Both the position numbers and the translations under genes were made by a program. A stretch of 64,000 bases of DNA, from positions 1,674,001 to 1,738,000 of the forward strand of contig NZ_CP022685.1 of NCBI RefSeq assembly GCF_002556545.1, written 5' to 3'. Of this stretch, positions 49,554 to 60,877 are shown piece by piece (within the stretch, counting starts at the first letter, position 1; the number at the start of each line of letters is the position of its first letter). The stretch is from Streptomyces formicae (GTDB lineage Bacteria; Actinomycetota; Actinomycetes; Streptomycetales; Streptomycetaceae). The notes under the pieces are model-generated. The model did no database searches and had not been told where the DNA came from. It was given only the letters and a program-made list of their open reading frames with translations.

Positions 49554-50789
49554 TCAGCGCGGCGGTTTGGCCGGCTCCTGGTAGTGGTCGGCCACCACCC
49601 GCGCCATGGCGCCGATCTTGTCGACGCCCACCTCCTTCGCCGAGAAGAAGACGTGTCCGCGCACCTCGTGGAAGCCTTCGGCGTACGTGAGGTGGCGGGA
49701 CAGTTCCGCCGGGTCCTGCCAGGCGGCGGGCTGCGCGGGGTCGCCCGCCTTGTAGAGGGCCTCGCCGACGTAGAGGCGCACGCCCGTGCCGCGCACGACG
49801 TCGTTCCACCACGGGACGAGCTTCGCGTAGTCCGCGGCGGCGAAGCCGATGTTCCAGTAGACCTGCGGAACGATGTAGTCCAGCCAGCCCTTCTCCACCC
49901 AGCCGCGGGTGTCCGCGTACAGGTCGTCGTAGGTCTGCACGCCCGCCCTGGTGTCCGATCCCGTCGGGTCGGTCGCGATGTTGCGCCAGACCGCGAACGG
50001 GCTGATCCCGAACTGGGTGCGGGGCCTGGCCTTCTTCACCCGCCGCGCCATCTCGCGCACCAGACGGTCGATGTTGTCGCGCCGCCAGGAGGCCCGGTCG
50101 GGGAAGCCGCCGCCGTACCGCGCGAAGGCGTCGTCGTCGTCGAAGACCTGGCCCGCTACCGGATACGGGTAGAAGTAGTCGTCCCAGTGCACCGCGTCGA
50201 TCGGGTACTTGCGCACCGCGTCGAGCATCGCGTCCTGCACGAAACGGCGCACTTCGGGCAGGCCCGGGTTGTAGTAGAGCTTCCCGCCGTACGGAATCAC
50301 CCAGTCCGGGTGGACGCGCGCGGGGTGTGTGGGCACCAGCCGGGACGGATCGGTGTGATTCGCCACCCGGAAGGGGTTGAACCAGGCGTGCAGCTCGAGG
50401 CCCCTGCGGTGCGCCTCCTTCACCGCGGTGCCCAGCGGGTCCCAGCCCGGGTCCTTGCCCTGCACGCCGGTGAGGAACTCCGACCACGGCTCGTACGGCG
50501 AGGCCCAGAGCGCGTCGGCGGTGGGTCTCACCTGGAAGACGACCGCGTTGAGTCTCCGGTTCACCGCGGAGTCCAGGTAGGCGAGCAGCTCCGCGCGCTG
50601 CTGCGCCGCGGGCAGCCCTGGCTTGGAGGGCCAGTCGCGGTTGGCCACGCTCGCCAGCCACATGCCCCGCAGCTCGCGCCCCTTCTTGCGCCCCCGCTCG
50701 CCGATCGCCGCCGCGTCCCCGGCCATCGCCAGACCCGCCACCGTCGCGATCGCCACCGCGGAGAACCCCCGACGTGACATACGCCTCAT
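49554..50789 (-). CDS. Exported family-10-like glycoside hydrolase (GHL10, DUF187)
   Basis: A 411-residue exported protein. A Tat signal (SRRGFSAVAIATVAGLAMAG) is cleaved near AAA. The GHL10 TIM barrel starts at LRGMWLASVANRDWPSKPG; LNAVVFQVRPTADALW, LHAWFNPFRVANHTDP, IDAVHWDDYFYPYP with the acidic pair, and YIVPQVYWNIGF follow. Related proteins are peptidoglycan or polysaccharide lyases/hydrolases. The start ATG at 50789 is preceded by a G-rich stretch (GGGGGTGG). Confidence 0.9.
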   Translation of the reverse strand: MRRMSRRGFSAVAIATVAGLAMAGDAAAIGERGRKKGRELRGMWLASVANRDWPSKPGLPAAQQRAELLAYLDSAVNRRLNAVVFQVRPTADALWASPYEPWSEFLTGVQGKDPGWDPLGTAVKEAHRRGLELHAWFNPFRVANHTDPSRLVPTHPARVHPDWVIPYGGKLYYNPGLPEVRRFVQDAMLDAVRKYPIDAVHWDDYFYPYPVAGQVFDDDDAFARYGGGFPDRASWRRDNIDRLVREMARRVKKARPRTQFGISPFAVWRNIATDPTGSDTRAGVQTYDDLYADTRGWVEKGWLDYIVPQVYWNIGFAAADYAKLVPWWNDVVRGTGVRLYVGEALYKAGDPAQPAAWQDPAELSRHLTYAEGFHEVRGHVFFSAKEVGVDKIGAMARVVADHYQEPAKPPR

Positions 50790-50970
50790 CAGTCCACCCC
50801 CAGAGCTCGCTGTGCACCGGCACCCCTTGCCGATGCGCACAGCATGCCCGACCCGGCCCGTCATGCACCCGTCGTTGCGGAGTAACCTTCACGGCCGAGG
50901 CGGGCACCGAATCCGTACGGGGGGCCTGCCTGCCCCGTTGATCAGCGAAAGGCACGAGGTGACCGACTCC

Positions 50971-51831
50971 ATGACCGATATCTCACGCGTCGGAGTGGTG
51001 GGCTGTGGCCAGATGGGCGCCGGAATCGCAGAGGTCTGCGCCCGCTCCGGCCTCGACGTGAAGGTCGCGGAGACCACCGGCGAGGCCCTGGAGATCGGCC
51101 GTACACGGCTGTACAACTCCCTCTCCAAGGCGGCCGAGCGCGGCAAGATCTCCGAGGAGGAGCGCGACGCCACCCTGGCCCGCCTGAGCTACACCACCGA
51201 CCTCGGCGAGTTCTCCGACCGTGACCTGGTCATCGAGGCCGTGGTGGAGAACGAGCAGGTCAAGACCGAGATCTTCCAGGTGCTCGACCAGGTGGTGACC
51301 CGGCAGGACGCGATCCTCGCCTCCAACACCTCCTCCATCCCGCTGGTGAAGCTGGCCGTCGCGACCTCCCGTCCCGACCAGGTCATCGGCATCCACTTCT
51401 TCAACCCGGCGCCGGTACAGCAGCTCGTCGAGCTGATCCCTGCCCTGACCACGTCCGAGGGCACCATCAGCCGTGCCCAGGTCATGGTCGAGAAGATCCT
51501 CGGCAAGCACGCGATCCGCGCCCAGGACCGCTCGGGCTTCGTGGTCAACGCGCTGCTCATCCCGTACCTGCTCTCCGCGATCCGGATGTTCGAGTCGGGC
51601 ATCGCCTCGCGCGAGGACATCGACAACGGCATGGAGATGGGCTGCGCCCACCCGATGGGCCCGCTCAAGCTCGCCGACCTGATCGGCCTCGACACGGTCG
51701 CCTCGGTCGCCGACTCCATGTACGCCGAGTACAAGGAGCCGCTGTACGCCGCTCCCCCGCTGCTCCAGCGCATGGTGGACGCGGGCCGCCTCGGCCGTAA
51801 GTCCGGCTCGGGCTTCTACACGTACGCCTGA
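50971..51831 (+). CDS. 3-hydroxybutyryl-CoA dehydrogenase
   Basis: NAD(P)-dependent 3-hydroxyacyl-CoA dehydrogenase, 286 residues, for butyryl-CoA formation or fatty-acid/phenylacetate degradation. The Rossmann motif VGVVGCGQMGAGIAEVCA is at residues 6-23, and the catalytic IGIHFFNPAPVQQLVEL near 137. The C-terminal dimer domain is GPLKLADLIGLDTVASVAD. GTG at 50959 is an in-frame alternative start with AAAGG six bases before it. Monocistronic with a strong terminator. Confidence 0.93.
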   Translation: MTDISRVGVVGCGQMGAGIAEVCARSGLDVKVAETTGEALEIGRTRLYNSLSKAAERGKISEEERDATLARLSYTTDLGEFSDRDLVIEAVVENEQVKTEIFQVLDQVVTRQDAILASNTSSIPLVKLAVATSRPDQVIGIHFFNPAPVQQLVELIPALTTSEGTISRAQVMVEKILGKHAIRAQDRSGFVVNALLIPYLLSAIRMFESGIASREDIDNGMEMGCAHPMGPLKLADLIGLDTVASVADSMYAEYKEPLYAAPPLLQRMVDAGRLGRKSGSGFYTYA

Positions 51832-51870
51832 CGCACAGGCACCCCGACGGACCTCACCCTCCGTCACACA

Positions 51871-51902
51871 CGGGCCCGGCACTCCTGCGAGTGCCGGGCC
51901 CG
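51871..51902. terminator. Terminator hairpin after the 3-hydroxybutyryl-CoA dehydrogenase gene
   Basis: A 14 bp perfect stem (51871-51884 with 51889-51902) around loop CTGC, 40 bp past the stop. Confidence 0.88.
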
Positions 51903-52033
51903 CGGCGTTCACACACCGTGTGCGCAGTGGGCTCGCATATGCCCTTCGCACACTCTCCCGTCTTGTCCACCAGGCGAGTTGACTTCCTGTGCGGATGAAG
52001 GGGGGACGCGCCACTACAGAGAGGAGTGGACTC

Positions 52034-52291
52034 GTGACCACCGACGGCGAGATAGCCGTGGTCCCGGAAGAACTCGCCGAGTTACGCCGTAGCCAGGACG
52101 TGGGACTGACCCGCGTCGACGGACGGCTGGCGTTGCTCACTCAGCACGACGAACAGACCGCCAAGAACGTGGAGGCCCTGGAGACCCGGGTCGCCGCCCT
52201 GGAACACACGCGCTGGCCCTTGCCCACGATCGTCGCTCTCGCGTCGGTCGCGGCACTCGCCGTGGCGGTCTGGCAGGCCCTCGGCCATTAG
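52034..52291 (+). CDS. Small coiled-coil, tail-anchored membrane protein
   Basis: 85 residues. A helical, heptad-like region (VPEELAELRRSQDVGLTRVD to ALETRVAALEHT) precedes one C-terminal helix (PLPTIVALASVAALAVAVWQ). The GTG at 52034 follows GAGGAG by seven bases, so it is a real gene. I do not recognise a named family; similar sizes are found among phage-like and structural coiled-coil proteins of actinobacteria. The stop overlaps the convergent NUDIX stop by four bases. Confidence 0.8.
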   Translation: MTTDGEIAVVPEELAELRRSQDVGLTRVDGRLALLTQHDEQTAKNVEALETRVAALEHTRWPLPTIVALASVAALAVAVWQALGH

Positions 52292-52830
52292 CGCGCGTCC
52301 TGGCCGAGGCGCAGGTGATGGAGGAGGAGGAGAGCCGCGGCCATGTTGGCGGCCGGGACCTCCCCGCGCGCGACCATGTCGGGGACGAGCTTGAGCGGGA
52401 CCCACTCGCGGCGGTCCGACTCGAAGTCGTCCTCGGGATGGCCGATGTAGGTCCCTTCGTCGGACCAGTAGATGTGGTGCCGGGCGTCGGTGAGCCCGTT
52501 CGAGGGCTCGACGCTCATCAGGTGCCGCAGCGGGCCCGGCCGCCAGCCGGTCTCCTCCTCCATTTCGCGTGCCGCCGCGTACGCGATCTCCTCGCCGTCC
52601 TCGACGACGCCTGCCGCGAGCTCCCAGCCCCAGCTGTCGGTGATGAAGCGGTGCCGCCAGAGCAGCAGCACTTCATTGGCGTCGTTGACGACGGTGGCCA
52701 CGGCCACGGGCCGCATCCTTATGAGGAAGTGGTCGAGATGCCGGCCGTTCGGTAGCTCGACATCTGCGAGATTGACCGTGAACCATCGGTTTCCATACAC
52801 AGTTTGTTCGCTCTGTTTCGTCCACTGCAC
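52288..52830 (-). CDS. NUDIX hydrolase
   Basis: A 180-residue nucleotide pyrophosphohydrolase. The NUDIX box GVVEDGEEIAYAAAREMEEETGW is complete near residues 72-94 (the REMEEE glutamates bind metal). FLIRMRPVAVATVVNDANEVLLLWRHRF precedes it. The family resembles ADP-ribose or nucleoside-diphosphate-sugar pyrophosphatases. The start region has no obvious strong ribosome site. Confidence 0.9.
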   Translation of the reverse strand: MQWTKQSEQTVYGNRWFTVNLADVELPNGRHLDHFLIRMRPVAVATVVNDANEVLLLWRHRFITDSWGWELAAGVVEDGEEIAYAAAREMEEETGWRPGPLRHLMSVEPSNGLTDARHHIYWSDEGTYIGHPEDDFESDRREWVPLKLVPDMVARGEVPAANMAAALLLLHHLRLGQDAR

Positions 52831-52939
52831 GGTTCTGCCACCTTCCGCTGAATAGATGGCAATATCGCAGCAGGAGGATTCTCAGAGCAGAGTGTGCACA
52901 ACGCCGTCGGTGCGGCGTACGACGCGCGTCACGAGCGCA

Positions 52940-54289
52940 CTACAGCGGGACGCGCAGTGCCCCGTCGATGAGTTCCGCCGCCTCGGCCGTCCCCGCGCAG
53001 TCGCTGCGTACCAGGTGCTCACGCACCGCGCGCAGCCGGTCGCGCAGCCGCTGCGACTCCATCCCCCGCGCCTGTTCTGCCATTTCCACCGCCGAGGCCA
53101 CCGCCTCTTCGGTGTTGCCCTGGCGCAGTTCGATCTGGCTGAGCATGGCGAGCCGGTGGACCCTGCCCCGGTCGTGCGCCGGAGTGACCACCGCCGCCGC
53201 CGCGTGCTCGCGGGCGCTGGTCAGATCTCCGAGGCTGAGCAGCGCCTCCGCCACCTGCACATTGACCAGACCGGGCTGGACATAGCCCGTCTCGTCCGGC
53301 TCGCGGCCGCGCAGGATCCGGTCGGCCGCGGCCTCCGCACGCCGGATGCAGGACAGCGCGCTCCTGCCGTCGCCCAGGTGCGCGTACGCCTTGGCCTGCA
53401 TCGCGTACAGGTCGGAGGCGAGCGCCGGGGTGAGGTCCCGGCCGGCGGCCCGCAGCGCCGCCTCGGCGAACGCGACGGCCTGGCGGTATTCGCGCATGAA
53501 CAGCGACTGGTTGACCAGGAGGGCGATGACGTATCCGCCGAGCCCTCTGTCCCCGCTGGCCTTCGCGAGGCGCAGCGCCTGGTGGAAGTAGCGCTGCGCG
53601 AGGCCGTGCGCGTCGGAGTCGTAGGCGCAGATCCCCGCTATCGCCACCAACCCACCCGTGGAGCGGTGCAGTTGACGGCCCATCTCGTCGGTGTAGCTGC
53701 CCCGGAGCAGGGGCGCCGCCTCGGCGTTGAGGAAGCCGACGATGCGGGTGCGCGTCGCGATGCCGCCGGTCTTGCGGTACATCTGCTCGTAGTGGGCGCG
53801 GGCGGCGCGCATCATCTCGATGTCGGCCGTGCTGACGGGATGCCTGCCGCCGCGGGAGACGTCGACGTCCTCGGGCGGGTTCTCCCACTCCCAGACCGGC
53901 ATCACGGCGGGGGTGCCGGTGACGGCGGGCGCCCCGAGCAGGTGCGGGCGCTGCTGTTCGTCGGAGCGCCACAGGGCCGTGGCGCGCTCGACGAAGCCGG
54001 AGAGCGTGGAGGAGGCCGAGCCGGTGCGGACGGCGGGCAGTCCCGGCACCCCGAGCCCGATGTCGTCGAGGGTGACGGGTCGCTGCAGCCGGGCGGCGAG
54101 CACCTCGCAGATCAGATCGGGGACCTGCCCGCGCGGCCGCTGGCCCTTCAACCAGCGTGCCACCGCGGTGTGTTCGTACCGCAGTGCGAGACCTCTTGCC
54201 TTTCCTGCCTGGTTCACATGTGCGGCAAGTCCCGCGTGAGAGACGCCTGCTTCGTCGAGGATCGCGTCGAGCAGGGTGTTGGGCTGCAT
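52940..54289 (-). CDS. NsdA-like transcriptional regulator
   Basis: A 449-residue protein. The N-terminal ~75 residues contain an HTH-like region (LLDAILDEAGVSHAGLAAHVNQAG, HTAVARWLKGQRPRG). The C-terminal ~300 residues are helical TPR-like repeats (LAQRYFHQALRLAKASGDRGLGGYVIALL, YAMQAKAYAHLGDGRSALSCIRRAE). This layout matches the Streptomyces NsdA family, whose founder negatively regulates sporulation and antibiotic production. I identify it by family, not as the orthologue. An inverted repeat (54336-54352) stands 47 bp upstream. Confidence 0.85.
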   Translation of the reverse strand: MQPNTLLDAILDEAGVSHAGLAAHVNQAGKARGLALRYEHTAVARWLKGQRPRGQVPDLICEVLAARLQRPVTLDDIGLGVPGLPAVRTGSASSTLSGFVERATALWRSDEQQRPHLLGAPAVTGTPAVMPVWEWENPPEDVDVSRGGRHPVSTADIEMMRAARAHYEQMYRKTGGIATRTRIVGFLNAEAAPLLRGSYTDEMGRQLHRSTGGLVAIAGICAYDSDAHGLAQRYFHQALRLAKASGDRGLGGYVIALLVNQSLFMREYRQAVAFAEAALRAAGRDLTPALASDLYAMQAKAYAHLGDGRSALSCIRRAEAAADRILRGREPDETGYVQPGLVNVQVAEALLSLGDLTSAREHAAAAVVTPAHDRGRVHRLAMLSQIELRQGNTEEAVASAVEMAEQARGMESQRLRDRLRAVREHLVRSDCAGTAEAAELIDGALRVPL

Positions 54290-54335
54290 GGATGCCCTCC
54301 GGTGGCTCGGTGCTGTTCAGATTAGTGGAGGCGAC

Positions 54336-54352
54336 TTCACACGGGGTGTGAA
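54336..54352. promoter_or_regulatory. Inverted repeat upstream of the NsdA-like gene
   Basis: TTCACACGGGGTGTGAA, 7 bp perfect arms, is 47 bp before the start. TAATCT between it and the gene is a -10 candidate, so the repeat would lie near the -35. Confidence 0.5.
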
Positions 54353-54549
54353 CGGAGTGCCCGGATCCGGGGGGTGTGCGCTCTGCCGCGTGCGGGGTGA
54401 AATCGCTTGACTGAGATGCCTCATCAGTTAAGGAGGCCGGCCGGGCCGCCGGTTCCCCCTCGTACAGTGCGGCGGCCCTCACAGGCGCCGTCCGTCCCGC
54501 CGTCTGCCCGACAACTCCATGGCGGGGCGGGCGGCGCGAACCGCGCGGC

Positions 54550-55695
54550 TCAGCTCATCGTCCCGGCCCTGCACCCGGACTCCGGGTGCTGCGAGGGGAC
54601 TCTTTTCCGGTCGTTGCGCAGGACGAGGAGCGCGGCGTCGTCGGACGGCGACTTCCCGGCGTGCCGCAGGAGTTCGGCGTAGAGCGAGCGGATCAGGGAC
54701 TGCGGCGAGACCGGTGGGACGCGGGCGGCCTCACTCAGCTCGTCCCGCAGCGGGAAGAACGCCCCTGCCGCGTCCCGCGCGTCCTCCACGCCGTCCGTGT
54801 GCAGGACGAGCGCCTGTCCCGGCAGCAACCGGCCGCACCGCAGCACGGGCAGCTCCGCGGGGAGCGGGAACGGGCCGAGCGGCGGCAGCGGTTCGCGGTC
54901 CGTCAGGGGGCGCGCCTGCCCACTCAGCAGGTGGGGCCAGGGATGGCCGCAGTTGAGCGCCGAGATCTCGCCGTCCTGACCGATCTCCAGGAGCAGTACG
55001 GTGACGAACTCCTCGGCCAGCGGGCTGTCCGGCGCCGCAGCGCCGCTCGCCGGATGCTCGGCGCGGGAGCGCTCCCGCAGATGACGTCCCATCGCCCGCT
55101 CCAACCGCCGCAGGACCTGCGGCAGTTCGGGCTCGTCGTGTGCGGCCTCGCGGAAGCTGCCGAGGACGGCGGCGACGGTGGCCAGGGCGGCGAGGCCGTG
55201 ACCGCGCACATCGCCCATGATCACGCGGACCCCGTGGTCGGTGGCGGCCACCTCGTAGAGATCGCCCCCGACGGAGGCGCCGCGCGACGCGGAGAGCCGT
55301 CCGGCGGCCAGGGCGAGCCCCTCGATGCGCGGCGGCAGCGGCCTGAGCAGCACGTTCTGCGCGGCCCCCGCGACCTCACGGATCTGGCGCAACTCCCTGA
55401 GCAGCGCCCGGCGTACATGCGCTATGAGCCCGGTGCCGACGGCGAAGAAGACGGCGCTGCTGACGATACGTGCGCCCATGCCGTCCTGCTGCGCGAGCGG
55501 GCAGGCCAGTTTGTACGTGATGGCGAAGGCTCCCCATAGGGTCGGCAGTCCCAGGGAGAGAACGCGCCCGGACCGCTGTCCCTCGACTCGGCGCGCCAAC
55601 CGGGGAACTCCCCGGTGCGCCCTGTCGCGCACCCTGGCCCGCACCCTCGCCCGGAGCCTCGTCGGGCAGGGAACCCCAGCCTTGCTACGGATCAT
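54550..55695 (-). CDS. Membrane-anchored PP2C-type (RsbU/SpoIIE) serine phosphatase
   Basis: A 381-residue protein. One or two N-terminal helices (SLGLPTLWGAFAITYKLACP, IVSSAVFFAVGTGLIAHV) precede a PP2C phosphatase. Motifs: SVGGDLYEV (residue ~155), IMGDVRGHGLAA (~172), ALNCGHPWPHLL (~265), LHTDGVEDARDAAG (~320) and SDDAALLVLR near the end, which carry the metal Asp residues. Such enzymes dephosphorylate anti-anti-sigma factors. No partner is adjacent. The start at 55695 follows a G-rich site. Confidence 0.9.
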   Translation of the reverse strand: MIRSKAGVPCPTRLRARVRARVRDRAHRGVPRLARRVEGQRSGRVLSLGLPTLWGAFAITYKLACPLAQQDGMGARIVSSAVFFAVGTGLIAHVRRALLRELRQIREVAGAAQNVLLRPLPPRIEGLALAAGRLSASRGASVGGDLYEVAATDHGVRVIMGDVRGHGLAALATVAAVLGSFREAAHDEPELPQVLRRLERAMGRHLRERSRAEHPASGAAAPDSPLAEEFVTVLLLEIGQDGEISALNCGHPWPHLLSGQARPLTDREPLPPLGPFPLPAELPVLRCGRLLPGQALVLHTDGVEDARDAAGAFFPLRDELSEAARVPPVSPQSLIRSLYAELLRHAGKSPSDDAALLVLRNDRKRVPSQHPESGCRAGTMS

Positions 55696-55812
55696 GCCGA
55701 CGGCCCCCCTAAGGCCCTGTTCAGCGAGCAGGCGGCGCCTACGGCCGGATTGATTCTGTCGACCGCATAGGCCCATCGGGCCAGAGTGAAAGGACTTGTC
55801 ACCCGAACGAGT

Positions 55813-55846
55813 GAGGGGCTCATCCGGTGGTCCGGATAAGCCCCTC
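55813..55846. terminator. Terminator hairpin of pheST
   Basis: GAGGGGCTCATCCGG (55813-55827) pairs with CCGGATAAGCCCCTC (55832-55846) with one mismatch, loop TGGT. It lies 41 bp past the pheT stop. Confidence 0.8.
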
Positions 55847-55887
55847 TTTGCGCCCCTAGTGCGCCTGTTCTCGACTACGGGTGGTGA

Positions 55888-58400
55888 CTACGCTCCGCGC
55901 AGCACCGCGCCCGTGGCCTCGGCCGCGCGCGCGACGGCGGCGTCCCTGGCCGCGGTCGCCTCGTCGACCGTCAGCGTGCGGTCGGTCGCGCGAAAGCGCA
56001 GCGCGTACGCCAGGGACTTCTTGCCCTCGCCGACCTGCTCGCCCTCGAAGACGTCGAACAGCCGGATGGACTCCAGGAGTTCGCCCGCGCCGCCCTTCAG
56101 GTAGTACTCGACCACGGCGGCCGGCACCTCCTTGTCGACCACGAGCGCGACGTCCTGGGTGGCCACCGGGAAGCCGGAGATCCGCGGCGCGCGCAGCGCA
56201 CCGTCGACGGCCTGCTCCAGGCGGTCCAGGTCGAGCTCCATGGCGCAGGTGCGCGCGGGCACGCCGAGCGCCTTGACGACGCGCGGGTGCAGCTCGCCCG
56301 CGTGCCCGACGGAGACGATCTCGCCGTCGACGACGACCTTCAGCTCGGCGCAGCGGCCGGGGTGCCAGGGGCCGTACTGCCCCTGGTCCACGATGAGTTC
56401 GACACCGGCCTCGCGGGCGATGGTCCGCGCGGCCTCGACGGCGTCGGCCCAGTCGGCCGGGCGGCCCTTGCCCCACCAGCCGGCCTGCTCGCGGGCGCCC
56501 GCGAGGACGACGGCGGCGTGCCGGGGCTGGACGGGCAGCGCCTCGGTGAGGGAGGCGATCTCCTCGTCGGTGGGACGCCGGTCGACGGGCAGCCGCACCG
56601 CGACCTTGCGCTCCTCGCGCGGGTGGAAGACCAGGCCCGTCTCGAAGAGGGCCAGGTCGTGGCTGCCCCGGCCGTCGTTGCGGCGCAGGGCCTGGAGCAG
56701 GCCCGGCAGCAGCGTCGTACGGAGCGCGGGCTCCTCGTCGGAGAGCGGGTTGACGAGCTTGACCACGCGGCGGTTCGCGTCGTCCTCGTCGAGGCCCAGC
56801 TGGTCGAAGACGCCCTCGCCGATGAAGGGGTAGCTCGGCGCCTCGACGTACCCGGCCCCGGCGAGGGCGCGGCCGACGCGGCGGTGCAGGCGCTGCCGCT
56901 CGGTCAGGCCGCGGCCCGCGGGGGGCTTCGGCAGGGTCGAGGGCAGGTTCTCGTACCCCTCGAGGCGGATGACCTCTTCGGCGAGGTCGTTCGGCTCGGC
57001 GAGGTCCGGGCGCCAGGACGGCACCGTGACGGTCAGGTCGTCCTGGCCGTACACGTCGCAGCCGACCTGCTGGAGGCGGCGCACCACGGTCTCGCGGCCG
57101 TAGTCCACGCCCGCCACCTTGTCCGGGTGGTCGGCGGGCATCGCGATGGTGCGCGGCGCGGTCGGGGCGATGACCTCGGTGACACCGGCCTCCGCGGTGC
57201 CGCCCGCGAGCAGCACGAGCAGGTCGACGGTGCGCTGCGCCGCGGCGGACGCGGCCTGCGGGTCGACGCCGCGCTCGAAGCGCTTGGCGGCCTCCGAGCC
57301 CAGCTTGTGGCGGCGCGCGGTGCGGGCGATGGAGAGCGCCTCGAAGTGCGCGGCCTCGATGACGACGTCGGTGGTCACACCGGCCTCGTCCCCGTCGTCC
57401 GCGATCTCGGTGTTCGCGCCGCCCATGACACCGGCGAGGCCGATCGGCCCGCGGTCGTCGGTGATGACCAGGTCCTCGGCGTCCAGGACGCGCTTGGCGC
57501 CGTCGAGCGTCGTGAACTTCTCGCCCTGCTCGGCCCTGCGCACGCCGATCGTCCCCTGGATGCGGGAGCGGTCGTAGGCGTGCAGGGGCTGGCCGAGCTC
57601 CAGCATCACGTAGTTGGTGATGTCGACGGCCAGCGAGATCGGGCGCATGCCCGCCTTCTGCAGGCGGCGCTTGAGCCAGATCGGCGAGCGGGCCTCGGGC
57701 TGGAGCCCGGTGACGGTGCGCGCGGTGAAGCGGTCGCAGCCGAGCGGGTCGCTGATCTTGACGGGGTAGCCGTAGGAGTTCGGCGCGGGCACGTCCAGGA
57801 GCGCCGGGTCGCGCAGCGGCAGGCCGTACGCGGTGGCGGTCTCGCGGGCGACGCCGCGCATCGAGAGCGCGTAGCCGCGGTCGGGCGTGACGGCGATGTC
57901 CAGGACCTCGTCGACCAGTTCGAGCAGCTCGATGGCGTCGGTGCCCGCCTCGTGCTCGGGCGGCAGGACGATGATGCCGCCCGAGCCGTCGTCGCCCATG
58001 CCGAGCTCGTCGCCGGAGCAGATCATGCCGTGCGAGGTCTTGCCGTACGTCTTGCGCGCGGCGATGGCGAAGTCGCCGGGCAGGACGGCGCCGGGCAGGA
58101 CCACGACGACCTTGTCGCCGACCGCGAAGTTCCGGGCGCCGCAGACGATCTCCTGCGGCTCGCCGGTGCCGTTGGCGGTGCCGACGTCGACGGTGCAGAA
58201 GCGGATGGGCTTCTTGAAGCCCTCCAGCTCCTCGATGGTGAGGACCTTGCCCACGACGAGCGGGCCCTTGAGGCCGGTGCCGAGCTGCTCGACGGTCTCG
58301 ACCTCGAGGCCGACCTCGATGAGCTTGGCCTGCACGTCACGGCCGGTCTCGGTGGCGGGGAGATCGACGTACTCCCGCAGCCAGGAAAGCGGGACCCGCA

Positions 58401-58401
<1 letters not shown>
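55888..58401 (-). CDS. pheT: Phenylalanyl-tRNA synthetase beta subunit
   Basis: Large subunit of the (alpha-beta)2 enzyme, 837 residues, normal length. [15 protein letters not shown] opens the protein, then the tRNA-binding (EMAP-like) domain with [12 protein letters not shown]. The B3/B4 editing region, B5 ([10 protein letters not shown]) and the C-terminal anticodon-binding B8 domain ([36 protein letters not shown]) follow. Its ATG overlaps the pheS stop by one base (TGATG coupling). Confidence 0.97.
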
Positions 58402-59681
<1,280 letters not shown>

Positions 59682-60824
59682 TCAGAGGAGATACGCCGGA
59701 GTGCCCACGGGCAACGTAAATCGGAACTGGGCACCGCCGCCGGGGGCACGGCCGACGGTGATCGACCCGCCGTGCGCTTCCACGATGCCCTTCACGATGT
59801 ACAGCCCCAGTCCTGTCCCGCCGCGCTTGCTGCCCCGCCAGAAGCGGGTGAAGACGCGGCCCATGGATTCCTCCGGAATGCCGGGACCCTCGTCGCTCAC
59901 GGTCACGGCGGTCTCTGCGCCGCCCCGCTCGCGCGGTGAAGAGGAGGGCGCTACGTCGATGGTGACGGTTCCCTCGCCGTGCCGCACCGCATTTTCGATG
60001 AGGTTGCTGAGGACCTGGTCGACCTTGTCGGGGTCCGCCCACAGATCGGGCAGCGGCTGCTGGATCCGCAGCAGGAAGCGGTCCGCGCCCTGTCCCGCGG
60101 CGACGTACGCCTGGATGTGCCTGCCGACCGCCGCGCCTATGTCGACGGGCTGACGGCGCAGCTCGAGGCGCCCGGAGTCGATGCGGGAGATGTCCAGGAG
60201 CTCGGCGATCAGCCGCGTGACGCGGTTGGCGTCCGCGTCCACCGTCTCCAGCATCAGCTTCTTCTGGTCGTCGGTGAACCGTTCCCACTTGGCGAGGAGG
60301 GTCGCCGTGAAGCCCTTGACCGAGGTGAGGGGCGAGCGGAGCTCGTGGGCGACCGTGGCGATCAGCTCGGCGTGGCTGCGCTCGGTGCGGCGGCGTGCCT
60401 CGGTGTCCCTGATCGAGACGACGACGCGGCGGACGGGCCCGGTGCGGGCGGTGCGCACGTAGCGGGCGGAGACGAGGACCTCACGGCCGCCGGGCAGCAG
60501 GAGGTTGCGCTCGGGCTGGCCGACGCGGGTGGCGAGGCCGCCGTAGGGATCGGTCAGTTGCCACCAGCGGCGGCCTTCGAGGTCCTCTAAAGGGAGGGCG
60601 CGCTCCAGCGGGGCGCCGAGCGCGTCGGCGGCGCGGACCGCGGTGATCCGGACCGCCGCCGCGTTGAAGCAGATGACGTGGCCCGTCTCGTCCGCGACGA
60701 CGAGGCCGTCGGGCAGCTCGTCGGGGTCGAGGCCGAGGTCGCCGAGGTCACCGGGACCGTCGCGGTCCGCGCGGGTGCGGACGAAGTCCGGTACCCCCGG
60801 TGCTCTGCTCGTGCCGACGCTCAT
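59682..60824 (-). CDS. PAS-domain sensor histidine kinase
   Basis: A 380-residue cytoplasmic kinase with no membrane helices. A PAS-like sensor (residues ~35-145: LPDGLVVADETGHVICFNAAAV) precedes HisKA with HAELIATVAHELRSPLTSVKGF (His near 160). HATPase follows: N-box SNLIENAVRHGEG, G1 VSDEGPGIPEE and G2 GGTGLGLYIVKGI. No response-regulator gene is adjacent, so it is an orphan. From memory the position between pheS and a SpoU methylase gene is conserved in Streptomyces. Confidence 0.94.
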   Translation of the reverse strand: MSVGTSRAPGVPDFVRTRADRDGPGDLGDLGLDPDELPDGLVVADETGHVICFNAAAVRITAVRAADALGAPLERALPLEDLEGRRWWQLTDPYGGLATRVGQPERNLLLPGGREVLVSARYVRTARTGPVRRVVVSIRDTEARRRTERSHAELIATVAHELRSPLTSVKGFTATLLAKWERFTDDQKKLMLETVDADANRVTRLIAELLDISRIDSGRLELRRQPVDIGAAVGRHIQAYVAAGQGADRFLLRIQQPLPDLWADPDKVDQVLSNLIENAVRHGEGTVTIDVAPSSSPRERGGAETAVTVSDEGPGIPEESMGRVFTRFWRGSKRGGTGLGLYIVKGIVEAHGGSITVGRAPGGGAQFRFTLPVGTPAYLL

Positions 60825-60877
60825 TCCCCGTACCCCACCTCTCGGACCGTGCAGTGGGCCCCGAGCCCGTCACCCTA

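Noticed and set aside
54407..54440. Plus-strand promoter TTGACT-N16-TAAGGA
   Set aside because: It resembles a promoter but points into the antisense of the phosphatase gene, with no plus-strand gene behind it. Possibly an antisense RNA, but nothing else supports that.
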